In this document: piece after piece, positions 51,435-60,717 of the stretch
How positions within the stretch are numbered: the first letter of the stretch is position 1
Layout: each line of letters opens with the position of its first letter
Assembly (NCBI GenBank): GCA_963973975.1
Contig: CAXBCF010000002.1
Location: 62,001 to 126,000 of the forward strand
Direction of reading: 5' to 3'
Source of the DNA: UBA1494_A sp963973975
GTDB lineage: Bacteria; Bacteroidota; Bacteroidia; Flavobacteriales_E; Vicingaceae
Length of the DNA: 64,000 nucleotides
Made by a program: the position numbers and the translations under genes
Notes under the pieces: generated by a model
The model's database searches: none
Seen by the model: only the letters and a program-made list of their open reading frames with translations
Told to the model about the DNA's origin: nothing

Positions 51435-51853
51435 TCTAACTGTCTTCCGATTAAAGGTGAATAAGGGTTTTTTTGAACCATTAAGATGAAGGTAACTAAT
51501 CAGTATTGTTTTTAATCACATAGTAACATAGCTTGTAAAAACTAAAAAAAAATTAGAAGCTTCGCTTTACATAAGGATCACTATCACTATTTTTAAAAGT
51601 TCTTTTCTATGAACTACTTTATTTTTAATTGAATGCAACTATTATACTAGAAACATCGGAACATTAGCAATAATAAAAATCTGTGTTTCTATGTGGTTTT
51701 AGTTTTAAATATTAGGTAAAGAGTGAAATAGCGAACTGATTAGTTACAGATTAAGAGAATTAAGAAAAAACTGTGCTTAATGTTCCATATCTTTTTTATG
51801 GTATAATCTATCAAATGTTTATTCCAGTTGAACGAATGAAGTTTGATTTTCAA
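51435..51853. other. Intergenic region, no gene seen
   Basis: There are 419 bp between recX and a convergent membrane-protein gene. It is AT-rich, with phrases such as CACATAGTAACATAG and TTTCTATGTGGTTTTAG that resemble the spacer at 23510-23822. A TTAGAAGCTTCGCTT segment also recalls it. No open frame, tRNA or clear terminator. Confidence 0.6.
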
Positions 51854-52402
51854 TTAATACACTCTCTTTTTCTCGATAATTCGAATTCCAAACAGGCCGT
51901 TTGAGAAGTAAATCGCCAAATTTTCATTTCCTCTTATTTCAACTTCTTCTTTTTCGCCTATGCTTCGCAAATATTCTTTGTCTTGGTAAGCATTTTCTTC
52001 TAAAGTGTAAATTGTTTGGTATTCTAGCCGTTCTCTATTTTCAATTTTATACGATTCAATATAAGTAGCTCCTTTGAAATTTGTGTTTAAGATAAATGTT
52101 CCCATAATTAAAACAGGAGAGAAAGATAAAATATTAAAAAGCAAGTACTCATAAAAGCTAAGCGCAAAAAACTTGCGATAAATTTTAATGGGAATGATAA
52201 AGCTAAGTCCTAGAAAGAGAGAGAAAAATTGAAAGAGCTGAAAAATGCTTAAGTCGAGGCTTGGAAATAGTTCAATAATGTAAAAAAAGGATGCAAAATA
52301 AGCGAGTACTGTAAATACTATGAAACTATCAGTATTTCTAAGAGGGATCTCTTGACCTACATGTTTAACATGCTTCTTGTTTTTAGTCCTTCTCCCAATC
52401 AT
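51854..52402 (-). CDS. Membrane protein of unknown function
   Basis: This 182-aa protein has a basic N-terminus (MIGRRTKNKKHVKHVGQ), four membrane segments (about residues 28-46, 52-72, 77-97 and 92-108, the last two loosely defined) and a soluble C-terminal domain (YIESYKIENRERLEYQ). It overlaps the peptidase gene by 4 bp, implying coupling. No family recognised. Confidence 0.65.
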   Translation of the reverse strand: MIGRRTKNKKHVKHVGQEIPLRNTDSFIVFTVLAYFASFFYIIELFPSLDLSIFQLFQFFSLFLGLSFIIPIKIYRKFFALSFYEYLLFNILSFSPVLIMGTFILNTNFKGATYIESYKIENRERLEYQTIYTLEENAYQDKEYLRSIGEKEEVEIRGNENLAIYFSNGLFGIRIIEKKRVY

Positions 52403-53328
52403 AAATGTTTCATTAGATACTCATAGAGGGCTATCATGCTGTCAATGTCTTTTTTATGTACTTTTTCGTCGGGCATGTGAACATTGTCTTCAGGAGCTCC
52501 AATAAAGCACCAATCAATCGGATAAGGAGCTCTTTGAATCGCATTTCCATCACTGCCTCCGGCACTTTCTACTTCTAGTTGAAACTTGATTTTTGACTTT
52601 TCAGCAAGCGCAATTATTTGATCAATAAAGCTTCTTCTAGGTATTCCTGAATCTCTCATAGAAATTGCCACTCCTTTTCCGTGTTTTACCCCTGAAGTTA
52701 CCCAAGTGATGTCAGCAATTAAAGCTTGTTGAATAGCTAATTGTTCGTAGATGTATTTACTTAAATAACCTACACTTCCACCACCAACTTCTTCCCAAGC
52801 AGAAAATACAATTACGCCATTCTCTAATGTCTCTGCTACTTTAAGTGCCACCCAAATTCCTAATCGATTGTCCAAATAGCATGACTGAATATAATCATCG
52901 GTTTCTAGGTAATCTTGTTTATAGCAAAGTGTCGTGCCTCGCTCAACGATTCGGTCAATAATAAGTTTGGTTTTGATAACTCGGCTTTCTCCATCTTCTT
53001 CTTCTATTTCATAATGAAGGTTTCCTTCAACCATGCCATGGCGGTCTTCACCAACTAAACTTGTACTTTCCTTTGCCTTTGGACCACCGATTTTTAAAAG
53101 TTCATTATCATAACCAACAGAGTAACCCACCGAATCCATGTGTGCAAAAATCGCTGTTCTTGGTTTGCCAAATTCTAAGATTAAACAATCTTGAAATTCC
53201 TTTCCATGTTTAATTGTTGGTTGAACTTTCCATTTTGAGGAATTTTTCTCAATGTATTTTAACAGGAAGTCTTTCATGTTGGCTTCAGAACCTGAAGGAG
53301 CATGAATGGCGCATAATTCTTTTAGCAT
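52399..53328 (-). CDS. M42/M20-type metallopeptidase
   Basis: This 309-aa protein has a dizinc aminopeptidase layout: AHMDSVGY (first His-Asp), YLDNRLG (bridging Asp), AWEEVGGGSVGY (catalytic Glu pair), ADIT and SAGGSDGNAIQRAP, then NVHMPDE (His). The fold is that of the M42 glutamyl aminopeptidase family, slightly short. It hydrolyses peptides in the cytoplasm; no signal peptide is seen. Confidence 0.85.
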   Translation of the reverse strand: MLKELCAIHAPSGSEANMKDFLLKYIEKNSSKWKVQPTIKHGKEFQDCLILEFGKPRTAIFAHMDSVGYSVGYDNELLKIGGPKAKESTSLVGEDRHGMVEGNLHYEIEEEDGESRVIKTKLIIDRIVERGTTLCYKQDYLETDDYIQSCYLDNRLGIWVALKVAETLENGVIVFSAWEEVGGGSVGYLSKYIYEQLAIQQALIADITWVTSGVKHGKGVAISMRDSGIPRRSFIDQIIALAEKSKIKFQLEVESAGGSDGNAIQRAPYPIDWCFIGAPEDNVHMPDEKVHKKDIDSMIALYEYLMKHL

Positions 53329-53404
53329 GGCGCAAAAATACGATTCACCAATTAATTTTGTTGTTTAAAAATGAATTCCAGAAAAGCTAAAAATATAGCC
53401 CCGA

Positions 53405-54526
53405 TTAGCTATTCAACATCACTGGCATTACCAACATTAGAATTTCTTCATATTCTTCAGTCTTATCTGCCGGACTTAGAATGCCTGCTCTATTTGGTGC
53501 AGACATTTCGATGTTTACTACTTCAGAGTCAATGTTGTTGAGCATTTCAATTAGGAAACGAGAGTTGAAACCAATCTCCATGTCATCACCGTCAAACTGA
53601 CAAGTTAGTCTTTCATTAGCTTCATTGTTAAAATCAACGTCTTCAGCTGATAATAGCAATTCACTTCCACTAATTTTAAGTTTAACTTGGTGAGTTGTTT
53701 TACTTGAAAATATACTTACACGTTTGATTGAGCCTAAGAATGAACTTCTATCAATTGTGAGTTTATTTGGATTTTCTTTTGGGATAACTGCTTCGTAATT
53801 TGGATATTTTCCGTCGATTAAACGACAAATCAAATTGATGTTTTCAAAAGAAAAAGAAGCATTTGTTTCATTGTAAGCTATTTCAACTTGGTCATCCATT
53901 GAGCTTAAAATATTCTTTAAAAGGTTTAAAGGCTTTTTAGGCATAATGAAGTCGGATGCTTTATCCGCTTTTGCGTCAGTTCTTTTGTATTTTACAAGCT
54001 TGTGCGCATCCGTTGCTACGAAAATCAAACCGTCTTTAGAAAGTTGAAAGTAAACTCCTGACATTACAGGTCTTAAGTCATCATTTCCACTTGCAAAAAT
54101 CGTTTTATCAATTGCATTGAAAAGCAGTTCTCCACCTACTTTTAATTTAGAAGGTGATTCAACAGTAGGAGTTTTAGGAAATTCGTCACCTTTTTGACCG
54201 CTTAATTTGTATTTTCCAAAATCACTGCTGATTTCAATACCAAGTTTTTCAACATCAATTTTAAAAGTGATTGGTTGGTCTGGCAAAGATTTCAGGGTAT
54301 CCAAAAGCAATTTTGCAGGCAAGGCAATAATTCCACTTTCTTTTGATTCAACAACAACATTTGTCAACATCGTTGTTTCCAAATCAGAAGCTGTGATTTG
54401 CAATTTATTTTCCTTTAGTTCAAAAAGGAAATGATCCAATATTGGTAGAGAATTGTTGCTGTTCAAAACTCCACTAATATTTTGTAGTTGCTTGAGTAGC
54501 GAAGTGCTGGATACTATAAATTTCAT
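53405..54526 (-). CDS. dnaN: DNA polymerase III beta clamp
   Basis: This 373-aa protein has three clamp repeats. Typical segments are MKFIVSSTSLLKQLQNISGV, ASDLETTM, MPMPV-like VMPVML at the C-terminus, and the conserved FLIEMLNNI region. It forms the sliding ring for replication. It stands downstream of the gldF-gldG-DUF4340 genes, an arrangement known in Flavobacteria. A TAAATTTG box at 54552-54559 could be its own -7 element. Confidence 0.96.
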   Translation of the reverse strand: MKFIVSSTSLLKQLQNISGVLNSNNSLPILDHFLFELKENKLQITASDLETTMLTNVVVESKESGIIALPAKLLLDTLKSLPDQPITFKIDVEKLGIEISSDFGKYKLSGQKGDEFPKTPTVESPSKLKVGGELLFNAIDKTIFASGNDDLRPVMSGVYFQLSKDGLIFVATDAHKLVKYKRTDAKADKASDFIMPKKPLNLLKNILSSMDDQVEIAYNETNASFSFENINLICRLIDGKYPNYEAVIPKENPNKLTIDRSSFLGSIKRVSIFSSKTTHQVKLKISGSELLLSAEDVDFNNEANERLTCQFDGDDMEIGFNSRFLIEMLNNIDSEVVNIEMSAPNRAGILSPADKTEEYEEILMLVMPVMLNS

Positions 54527-54551
54527 CTTTGTTTGATTTTAGAATAGCAAA

Positions 54552-54559
54552 CAAATTTA
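54552..54559 (-). promoter_or_regulatory. dnaN: Candidate dnaN promoter -7 box
   Basis: TAAATTTG on the minus strand, 26 bp before the start, matches TAnnTTTG. The -33 element is not convincing. Confidence 0.35.
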
Positions 54560-54595
54560 TGTTATTTGAAAGGGGTTTTTAAGGGGAATTAAAAT

Positions 54596-55630
54596 TTACT
54601 TTTCAACATTTGTTGAATAGATTAATTGCTCTAAAGGAGGCACTAATGGATCGAATGTTAAGTTTTGTACAATTGGGTGTGTTTCATTCCCTAATTCAGA
54701 ACTAAAACAATACATTCTCTCAGGGTGATAATTTATAGGTTTTCCCTCTAATGTTGCTTCTTTTGCAACAGGCATATTAAATGATTGAACTTTATATGTT
54801 TTCCCATTTTCGCTTAAAATGGTTACTTCGTGTCTGGGTATGGAAGTATAAATAGAATCCAATTCTTCTTTTTTAGTTTTTACGTCAATGTATTCATAAT
54901 AAATTGATTCAAATCTTTTAAGGTAAGTTACTGCTATTTCATTATTGAGTTGCTTGACTTCTTTTGTTTTTAAGTTTTCAATGGTAAACTGTCCTAGTTG
55001 TGGTTGTTTAATTCTAAATGATGTTGCAGTATCATAGAAATGCTTTACTTCAATAGACTTTATTTTCTCAGGATTTAATTTTAGAACAACTCTGTCTTTC
55101 CAAAGTATTGGATCTAAGAAAAAGCGAGAGTTTAAAGAGCCTCTTTCCATAAGAAGGTGAGTTATATATGGGTTTTTTGATTTTCTCTTATCTTTTTCTA
55201 GTAGCATATAAGTTCCGTAACGACTTGCAGTTGGGTCACCTACATACCATACTTTTTCGGGTTTTTCATTACCCTTATAAAACTCTACTTTTGTAGACCC
55301 TGAAGCGAGTCTTTTTACAACGTGTTCGAAAGTTTCAGTCGATACTGGGCCACTAACTTTAATATCGTGCAGCGTAGTTAAAATCAAATCCACAGCATCT
55401 TTTCTTGCTGGAAATTTATTATTCACCATCCACACACCATCTTCAGCTCTTGCCAATAATAGTTTTTTGCCATTTGGTTGACTCATGAAAATTTTATCAA
55501 CGGAGGCTGTATCTTCGATAGCAAAGTCTTTAAAATCTTCTCTGCTAGCTTCTTTAGGTTCTGCAATAAAAACAAAATAAGCTATTGCTAATAAAATAGC
55601 GAGAAGGATAGTGCCAATGAGATTTTTCAT
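54596..55630 (-). CDS. DUF4340-type protein of the gld locus
   Basis: This 344-aa protein has an N-terminal membrane anchor (residues 4-24) and a periplasmic body. Features are DTASVDKIFMSQPNGKKL, VYLVGD-like VWYVGDPTASRYGTYML and VVLKLNPEKIKSIEV, matching the DUF4340 family that often accompanies GldG-like ABC proteins. It starts 3 bp after gldG and may be a partner of the GldAFG transporter. Confidence 0.8.
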   Translation of the reverse strand: MKNLIGTILLAILLAIAYFVFIAEPKEASREDFKDFAIEDTASVDKIFMSQPNGKKLLLARAEDGVWMVNNKFPARKDAVDLILTTLHDIKVSGPVSTETFEHVVKRLASGSTKVEFYKGNEKPEKVWYVGDPTASRYGTYMLLEKDKRKSKNPYITHLLMERGSLNSRFFLDPILWKDRVVLKLNPEKIKSIEVKHFYDTATSFRIKQPQLGQFTIENLKTKEVKQLNNEIAVTYLKRFESIYYEYIDVKTKKEELDSIYTSIPRHEVTILSENGKTYKVQSFNMPVAKEATLEGKPINYHPERMYCFSSELGNETHPIVQNLTFDPLVPPLEQLIYSTNVEK

Positions 55631-55633
55631 ATT

Positions 55634-57373
55634 TTAAACAGTGTATTTTCGTTTTCTTAAATAGAACAATATTAGTCCAATTAAGATTATGAGTGCAATT
55701 GGAACAGCAGTATTTAAAACTTGAATCAGAATTCTGTTTTGGTCGATTTTTTGACCGTTCATCAATCGAATTTTAAAGCTTTTATTATTCGATAAGATTA
55801 AACCGGTATCATCTACCATATAATTCACAGCATTCAAGAAAAAAGCTTTGTTTCCATAAACCTGCTTGGTAAATTGATCAAATCCAAGCGCATAAAACTC
55901 ATTTGTTTTCTCATTGAAACGGTTTCTAATTACACTTCCGTCTGAAATAAATAACTGTTGTGTAACGGGGCTTTTATTTTTGTACTGCAATTCTGCTGCA
56001 TTGATAATATTGGGTGGTAAACGGTTTGCAAATACAGACTCAAACTCACCTTCTACTAAAACTGCAATTGGAATATTTTTTTGTTTAAACTGTTCTACAG
56101 GGGGTGTGTAGCTCAACATGTTTAAGCTTACTCGAGTTGGAGCTTTCACCAATTTAGTGTTATCAGAAGTAGATAAAATAACTGTTTTTTTAAGTGAATT
56201 ATTTCCAACAAGTTCGATGCTATTGGCAAATTCTACCTTCACAACATCCATGTTTTTGTTGATAGGATGGTTGTTTTTACTGAAAAGTAAAGGGTAGTAT
56301 AACCATGGATATAATTGTGTTTGAGCTTGATTTCCAAATTGTCCGCTAACAACAGGGATTGGAGCTGCTTGCAAGTCTTGAACTAAGTCACGATTAATTC
56401 GAACACCGTATTTAAAAAGCTGATCATCTAAATTTAATTCTTTAGAAATAGCTAAAAGTGTGTTCTTTCCTTTCAAGCTATCCATGTTGGCTTCCACTTG
56501 ATTGATCAACCAAATAACTTTTCCACCATACATGATGTGTTGGTCGATAATAAATTTATCTTTTTCACTAAAAGCTGAATCGGGTTCAGCAATAATAATG
56601 GCATCAAAATAATTTGAAATTTTAGCTTTTGTACTATCGGCATTGAGGTAAATTCTATTTGCCAAGCTATTGATATTTCCATCTATTTTAACGCGTTCAA
56701 CATCATAGAATTCTCTTAAAGAACCAATAATGTCAGCGGTTTCATATTTACTCAATTCACCATGGCCTTCAATAAACCCGATGCGGTGCATGTAGGGCGT
56801 TATCAACTTTTTGATTCCAAAAGCCAATTCGTATTCTAGACTTTCTATTGACTGGTTCAAAACCACTTGAGGAGCTGCGCCAAAATTGCTTTTTAAAAGT
56901 TGAACGGCAACTTCTTTTTCCTGATAACTCATGATGGCTCCAGGCCAAACTACTTTTTTAGATACTCCATCATCATCAGTAATGTTTAAGTCTGTTGGAC
57001 GCAAGCCCTTTTTATACAAGTTTTTATAAACTAAATCTCGTTCTTTAAAATCAGGCTGAGCAGAAGGATTTATAAATTCAAAATCAATTTGTCCACCAGA
57101 GTATGCTCGAAATTCATCCAACATTTCTTTGGTTTCATTTCTCAAGCGTTTAAAGGCTGCGGGGAAATTTCCTTCTAAGTAAACTGTCACTAAAAGTTCC
57201 CCTTCAATAGAGGTTATGACATCTTTTGTAGCATCTGATAAGGAGTACCTTTTCTCGGAAGTTAAATCAATTCGATAAAAAACTACTGAACTGATTAAAT
57301 TAACTAATACTAATACGCCTAAGCCAATTAGGAAGCCAATTAAATCATTGTATTTTGCTTTATTTTTTACCAT
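55634..57373 (-). CDS. gldG: Gliding motility ABC transporter component GldG
   Basis: This 579-aa protein has a membrane segment at residues 10-30, a long periplasmic ABC-type domain (RYSLSDATKDVITSIEGELLVTVYLEG; PFFS-like gaps absent; IGFIEGHGELSKYETADI), and a C-terminal membrane anchor before a basic tail. It overlaps gldF by 7 bp. GldG works with GldF and GldA. Its end is separated by 3 bp from the DUF4340 gene. Confidence 0.93.
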   Translation of the reverse strand: MVKNKAKYNDLIGFLIGLGVLVLVNLISSVVFYRIDLTSEKRYSLSDATKDVITSIEGELLVTVYLEGNFPAAFKRLRNETKEMLDEFRAYSGGQIDFEFINPSAQPDFKERDLVYKNLYKKGLRPTDLNITDDDGVSKKVVWPGAIMSYQEKEVAVQLLKSNFGAAPQVVLNQSIESLEYELAFGIKKLITPYMHRIGFIEGHGELSKYETADIIGSLREFYDVERVKIDGNINSLANRIYLNADSTKAKISNYFDAIIIAEPDSAFSEKDKFIIDQHIMYGGKVIWLINQVEANMDSLKGKNTLLAISKELNLDDQLFKYGVRINRDLVQDLQAAPIPVVSGQFGNQAQTQLYPWLYYPLLFSKNNHPINKNMDVVKVEFANSIELVGNNSLKKTVILSTSDNTKLVKAPTRVSLNMLSYTPPVEQFKQKNIPIAVLVEGEFESVFANRLPPNIINAAELQYKNKSPVTQQLFISDGSVIRNRFNEKTNEFYALGFDQFTKQVYGNKAFFLNAVNYMVDDTGLILSNNKSFKIRLMNGQKIDQNRILIQVLNTAVPIALIILIGLILFYLRKRKYTV

Positions 57374-58098
57374 TTTCTACTGCTTAATTTTAATTTAGTC
57401 AGCATAATAAAAAATGCAATTAGAGAGAAAAAATAAAGCGCATCTCTGCTGTCGATAACGCCTCTGCTCATAGAAGAATAATGCTCGCTGATTCCGAGTT
57501 TAATCATAAATAGATCTACTGAGCCAAAAAGTGATAAAGAGGAAATGAAATCAAATCCTATATAAGCGAAAAAGCAAATAAATACTGCTATGATAAATGC
57601 GATAACCTGATTGTCAGAAAGTGCAGAAGCAAAAAGACCAATTGCAACAAAGCCTGAAGCAAGAAATAAAAGCCCAAAATAAGAGCCCATTGTTCCCCCG
57701 GAATCTATATTTCCAACTGGTGAGCCAAGTTGATATACAGTGATGTAATAAATTAGTGTTGGCAATAAAGAAAACAAAGCCAATAAAAAACCAGCTAAGT
57801 ATTTTGCGATAATTATTTGTAAATCAGTGAGTGGTTTGGTTAATAATAACTCAATGGTGCCACTTTTATTTTCATCAGCAAAAAGCCGCATAGTGACAGC
57901 CGGAATTAAAAACATGAATACCCAAGGAGCAATGCTAAACAAAGGGGCTAAACTTGCATACTCATTATCTAGAATGTTTGAATCGCTAGGAAAAACCCAA
58001 ATTATCAGACTCACAACTGTAAGGAAAACAATAATGACAATGTAACCAATTAGCGATCCAAGAAATGATTGTAATTCCTTTTTGAGTAAGCTAAACAT
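57367..58098 (-). CDS. gldF: Gliding motility ABC transporter permease GldF
   Basis: This 243-aa ABC-2-type permease has six membrane segments and the typical motif FADENKSGTIELLLTKPL near residue 70. Together with GldG and the ATPase GldA it forms the gliding-associated ABC transporter. It is the first gene of the leftward run gldF-gldG-DUF4340-dnaN. Confidence 0.94.
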   Translation of the reverse strand: MFSLLKKELQSFLGSLIGYIVIIVFLTVVSLIIWVFPSDSNILDNEYASLAPLFSIAPWVFMFLIPAVTMRLFADENKSGTIELLLTKPLTDLQIIIAKYLAGFLLALFSLLPTLIYYITVYQLGSPVGNIDSGGTMGSYFGLLFLASGFVAIGLFASALSDNQVIAFIIAVFICFFAYIGFDFISSLSLFGSVDLFMIKLGISEHYSSMSRGVIDSRDALYFFSLIAFFIMLTKLKLSSRKW

Positions 58099-58120
58099 TT
58101 AGTTTTTTTAATTTGGCTGA

Positions 58121-58128
58121 CAAACTTA
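58121..58128 (-). promoter_or_regulatory. gldF: Candidate gldF promoter -7 box
   Basis: TAAGTTTG on the minus strand, 22 bp before the gldF start, fits TAnnTTTG; the -33 element is weak. Confidence 0.4.
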
Positions 58129-58194
58129 ATTAAATTCAAGGTTTATTAAAATTCTCTCAACTTTTCATTAAGTTAATATTGCTTAACCTAAATG

Positions 58195-58224
58195 TTTGCA
58201 CAGACTGAGCATTTAATATCTTTG
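58195..58224 (+). promoter_or_regulatory. Promoter of the aspartokinase-lysA-peptidase operon
   Basis: TTTG at 58195-58198 and TATCTTTG at 58217-58224, 18 bp apart, fit the Bacteroidetes -33/-7 consensus; the ATG follows 17 bp after the -7 box. Confidence 0.65.
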
Positions 58225-58241
58225 CGACCTAAAAAAATGAA

Positions 58242-59555
58242 ATGAAAATACTAAAGTTTGGAGGCACATCTGTTGGTTCAGCAGATCGAATGAAAGCTGT
58301 TGCACAGCTTATTCAGGGTGAAGATAAGAAGTTGGTGGTTCTTTCCGCAATGTCGGGCACTACCAATAGTTTGGTTGAGATTGCTTCCTATTTATTTAAG
58401 AAAGAAAATGATATTGCATCCAACTTAATTGAAGGACTTCGGTTAAAGTACTTTAAAACTGTTGACGAGCTTTTTGAAAGCGATAAGAAAGAAGATGCTA
58501 CAGCATTGATTAATTCCCATTTTGACTTTTTACAAGCTTTTACTCAAGATTCTTTTACAATTCATGAAGAAAAAGCTGTTTTAGCTCAAGGTGAGTTGTT
58601 GAGTACGGCATTATTTCAGCTTTATTTAGAAGAAATTGGGCAGAATTCATGTTTGCTTCCAGCTTTGCAATTTATGCGAATTGACAAAGATTTAGAACCG
58701 GATCACTTTTACATCAAAGAGAATTTAAATCGCTTGATGGAGGAAAGAAAATCTCATTCAATTTTTATTACGCAAGGATTTATATGCAGAAATGTATACG
58801 GAGAAATCGACAATCTAAAAAGAGGTGGAAGCGATTATTCTGCTTCTTTGATGGGCGTTGCTTTAAAAGCAGATGAGGTTCAAATATGGACAGACATTGA
58901 TGGGATGCACAACAATGATCCACGTGTTGTAGATCAAACTAATCCTATTCAAGAATTATCATTCGATGAGGCAGCAGAATTGGCTTATTTTGGCGCAAAA
59001 ATTCTGCATCCATCAAGTATTTTGCCTGCAAAAACTGCAAACATTCCCGTTAGATTAAAAAGTACACTTTCACCTGAGTTGCCCGGAACTATTATCACTT
59101 CAAAACATTCAAGTGGTGGTATTAAAGCAGTTGCTGCGAAAGACGGAATTTCAGCCATTAAAATTAATTCGGGTAGAATGCTTTTGGCTTATGGTTTTCT
59201 TAGAAGAGTATTTGAAATTTTTGAATTGTACAAAACTTCAATTGACATGATTACTACCTCTGAGGTTGCAGTTTCTGTGACCATTGACGATCAAAGTAAT
59301 TTAAAAGAAATTTCTAGAGAGTTAGAAAAATATGGTGTTGTAGAGGTTGATCACGAACAATCAATCATTTGTGTGGTTGGTGATTTTATTAAAAAAGATA
59401 CCGGTGTGGCGCATAGAGTATTTAGTGTGTTAAAAGACATACCCATTCGCATGATTTCTTATGGAGGCAGCAATCACAACATTTCCTTTTTGGTGAATAC
59501 CTCTGACAAAACTAAAACTTTACAAGCACTGAATAAGCTATTTATCCATGAATAA
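58242..59555 (+). CDS. Aspartate kinase
   Basis: This 437-aa enzyme phosphorylates aspartate, the first step towards lysine, threonine and methionine. The kinase motif KFGGTSVGSA is at residues 4-13, with LKRGGSDYSASL near 195. Two ACT regulatory domains follow (residues about 310-437). It overlaps lysA by 8 bp. The partner makes it most likely the lysine-biosynthesis isozyme. Confidence 0.94.
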   Translation: MKILKFGGTSVGSADRMKAVAQLIQGEDKKLVVLSAMSGTTNSLVEIASYLFKKENDIASNLIEGLRLKYFKTVDELFESDKKEDATALINSHFDFLQAFTQDSFTIHEEKAVLAQGELLSTALFQLYLEEIGQNSCLLPALQFMRIDKDLEPDHFYIKENLNRLMEERKSHSIFITQGFICRNVYGEIDNLKRGGSDYSASLMGVALKADEVQIWTDIDGMHNNDPRVVDQTNPIQELSFDEAAELAYFGAKILHPSSILPAKTANIPVRLKSTLSPELPGTIITSKHSSGGIKAVAAKDGISAIKINSGRMLLAYGFLRRVFEIFELYKTSIDMITTSEVAVSVTIDDQSNLKEISRELEKYGVVEVDHEQSIICVVGDFIKKDTGVAHRVFSVLKDIPIRMISYGGSNHNISFLVNTSDKTKTLQALNKLFIHE

Positions 59556-60717
59556 TCTTCACGAATCACCGGTGTTAAAACAGTTTCAAAATCTCGAAAC
59601 ACCTTTTTTTTATTACGATTTAAATGTACTCGAAAACACGCTGCAGTTAATTAAAAAGTGTGTTTCGGATCAGCCTTTTAAAGTTCATTATGCCATAAAA
59701 GCCAATGCCAATAATCGGGTGTTGGATTTAATCAAAAGTCATGGTTTGGGAATTGATTGTGTGAGCGGAAATGAAATTAAAAAAGCCATTGAAAGAGGTT
59801 TTTCTCCCAATGAAATTGCTTTTGCAGGAGTTGGAAAAACTGATGCTGAGATTCGCTATGGAATTGAACAAGCTATTTTTACATTCAATGTAGAATCACT
59901 ACCTGAGCTTCAGGTAATTGATGAAATAGCAGGTACGATGCAAAAATCTGCAAATGTTGCTATTCGCTTAAATCCCAATGTAAATGCTAAAACACATCGA
60001 TACATTACAACTGGTTTAGAAGAAAATAAATTTGGAATCAACTATTGGGAATTGGATGAGTTATTTGATTTATTGCCAAAGTTGAAAAACATTCGTTTAA
60101 GAGGAATTCATTTTCACATAGGTTCTCAAATTACTGACTTGTCAGTGTTTAAAAACTTATGCAATCGAGTGAATGAATTGCAAGCTGCTTTTAGAGAAAG
60201 AGGATTTGATTTAGAACACATAAATGTTGGTGGTGGTTTGGGAGTTAATTATTTGGAACCCGATGAGGAATTGATTCCCGACTTCAAATCTTTCTTCAAT
60301 ATATTTAAAGAGTTTGTTCAATTGGCTCCAGGTCAAGAATTGCATTTTGAGTTAGGCAGGTCGATCATTGCTCAATCTGCTTCTTTGATTTCAAGGGTTC
60401 TTTTTGTGAAGAAAGGAATCAATACCAACTTTACAATTTTAGATGCAGGAATGACGGAGTTAATTCGCCCCGCACTATATCAATCCTATCATAAAATTGA
60501 GAATTTGACTAAAAAACACCTTGATGCCAACACGAAATACGATGTTGTCGGGCCTATTTGCGAATCTTCAGATTGCTTTGGGAAATCAATTTTATTGCCC
60601 GAAACTGAACGAGGAGATCTAATAGCTATTCGAACAGTAGGAGCTTATGGAGAAGTTATGAGCTCTTCCTATAATTTAAGAGATAAAGCAAAAACTTATT
60701 ACCATGATGAACTTTAA
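59548..60717 (+). CDS. lysA: Diaminopimelate decarboxylase
   Basis: This 389-aa PLP enzyme (fold III) converts meso-diaminopimelate to lysine. The PLP lysine is in VHYAIKANAN near residue 47. Other motifs are HFHIGSQI, NVGGGLGVNY, ELGRSIIAQS and the C-terminal GPICESSDCFG. It overlaps the next gene by 14 bp. Confidence 0.95.
   Translation: MNNLHESPVLKQFQNLETPFFYYDLNVLENTLQLIKKCVSDQPFKVHYAIKANANNRVLDLIKSHGLGIDCVSGNEIKKAIERGFSPNEIAFAGVGKTDAEIRYGIEQAIFTFNVESLPELQVIDEIAGTMQKSANVAIRLNPNVNAKTHRYITTGLEENKFGINYWELDELFDLLPKLKNIRLRGIHFHIGSQITDLSVFKNLCNRVNELQAAFRERGFDLEHINVGGGLGVNYLEPDEELIPDFKSFFNIFKEFVQLAPGQELHFELGRSIIAQSASLISRVLFVKKGINTNFTILDAGMTELIRPALYQSYHKIENLTKKHLDANTKYDVVGPICESSDCFGKSILLPETERGDLIAIRTVGAYGEVMSSSYNLRDKAKTYYHDEL

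Noticed and set aside
53405..58241. Replication origin near dnaN
   Set aside because: No dnaA gene and no cluster of DnaA boxes was seen; dnaN is next to gld genes, as in other Flavobacteriales.
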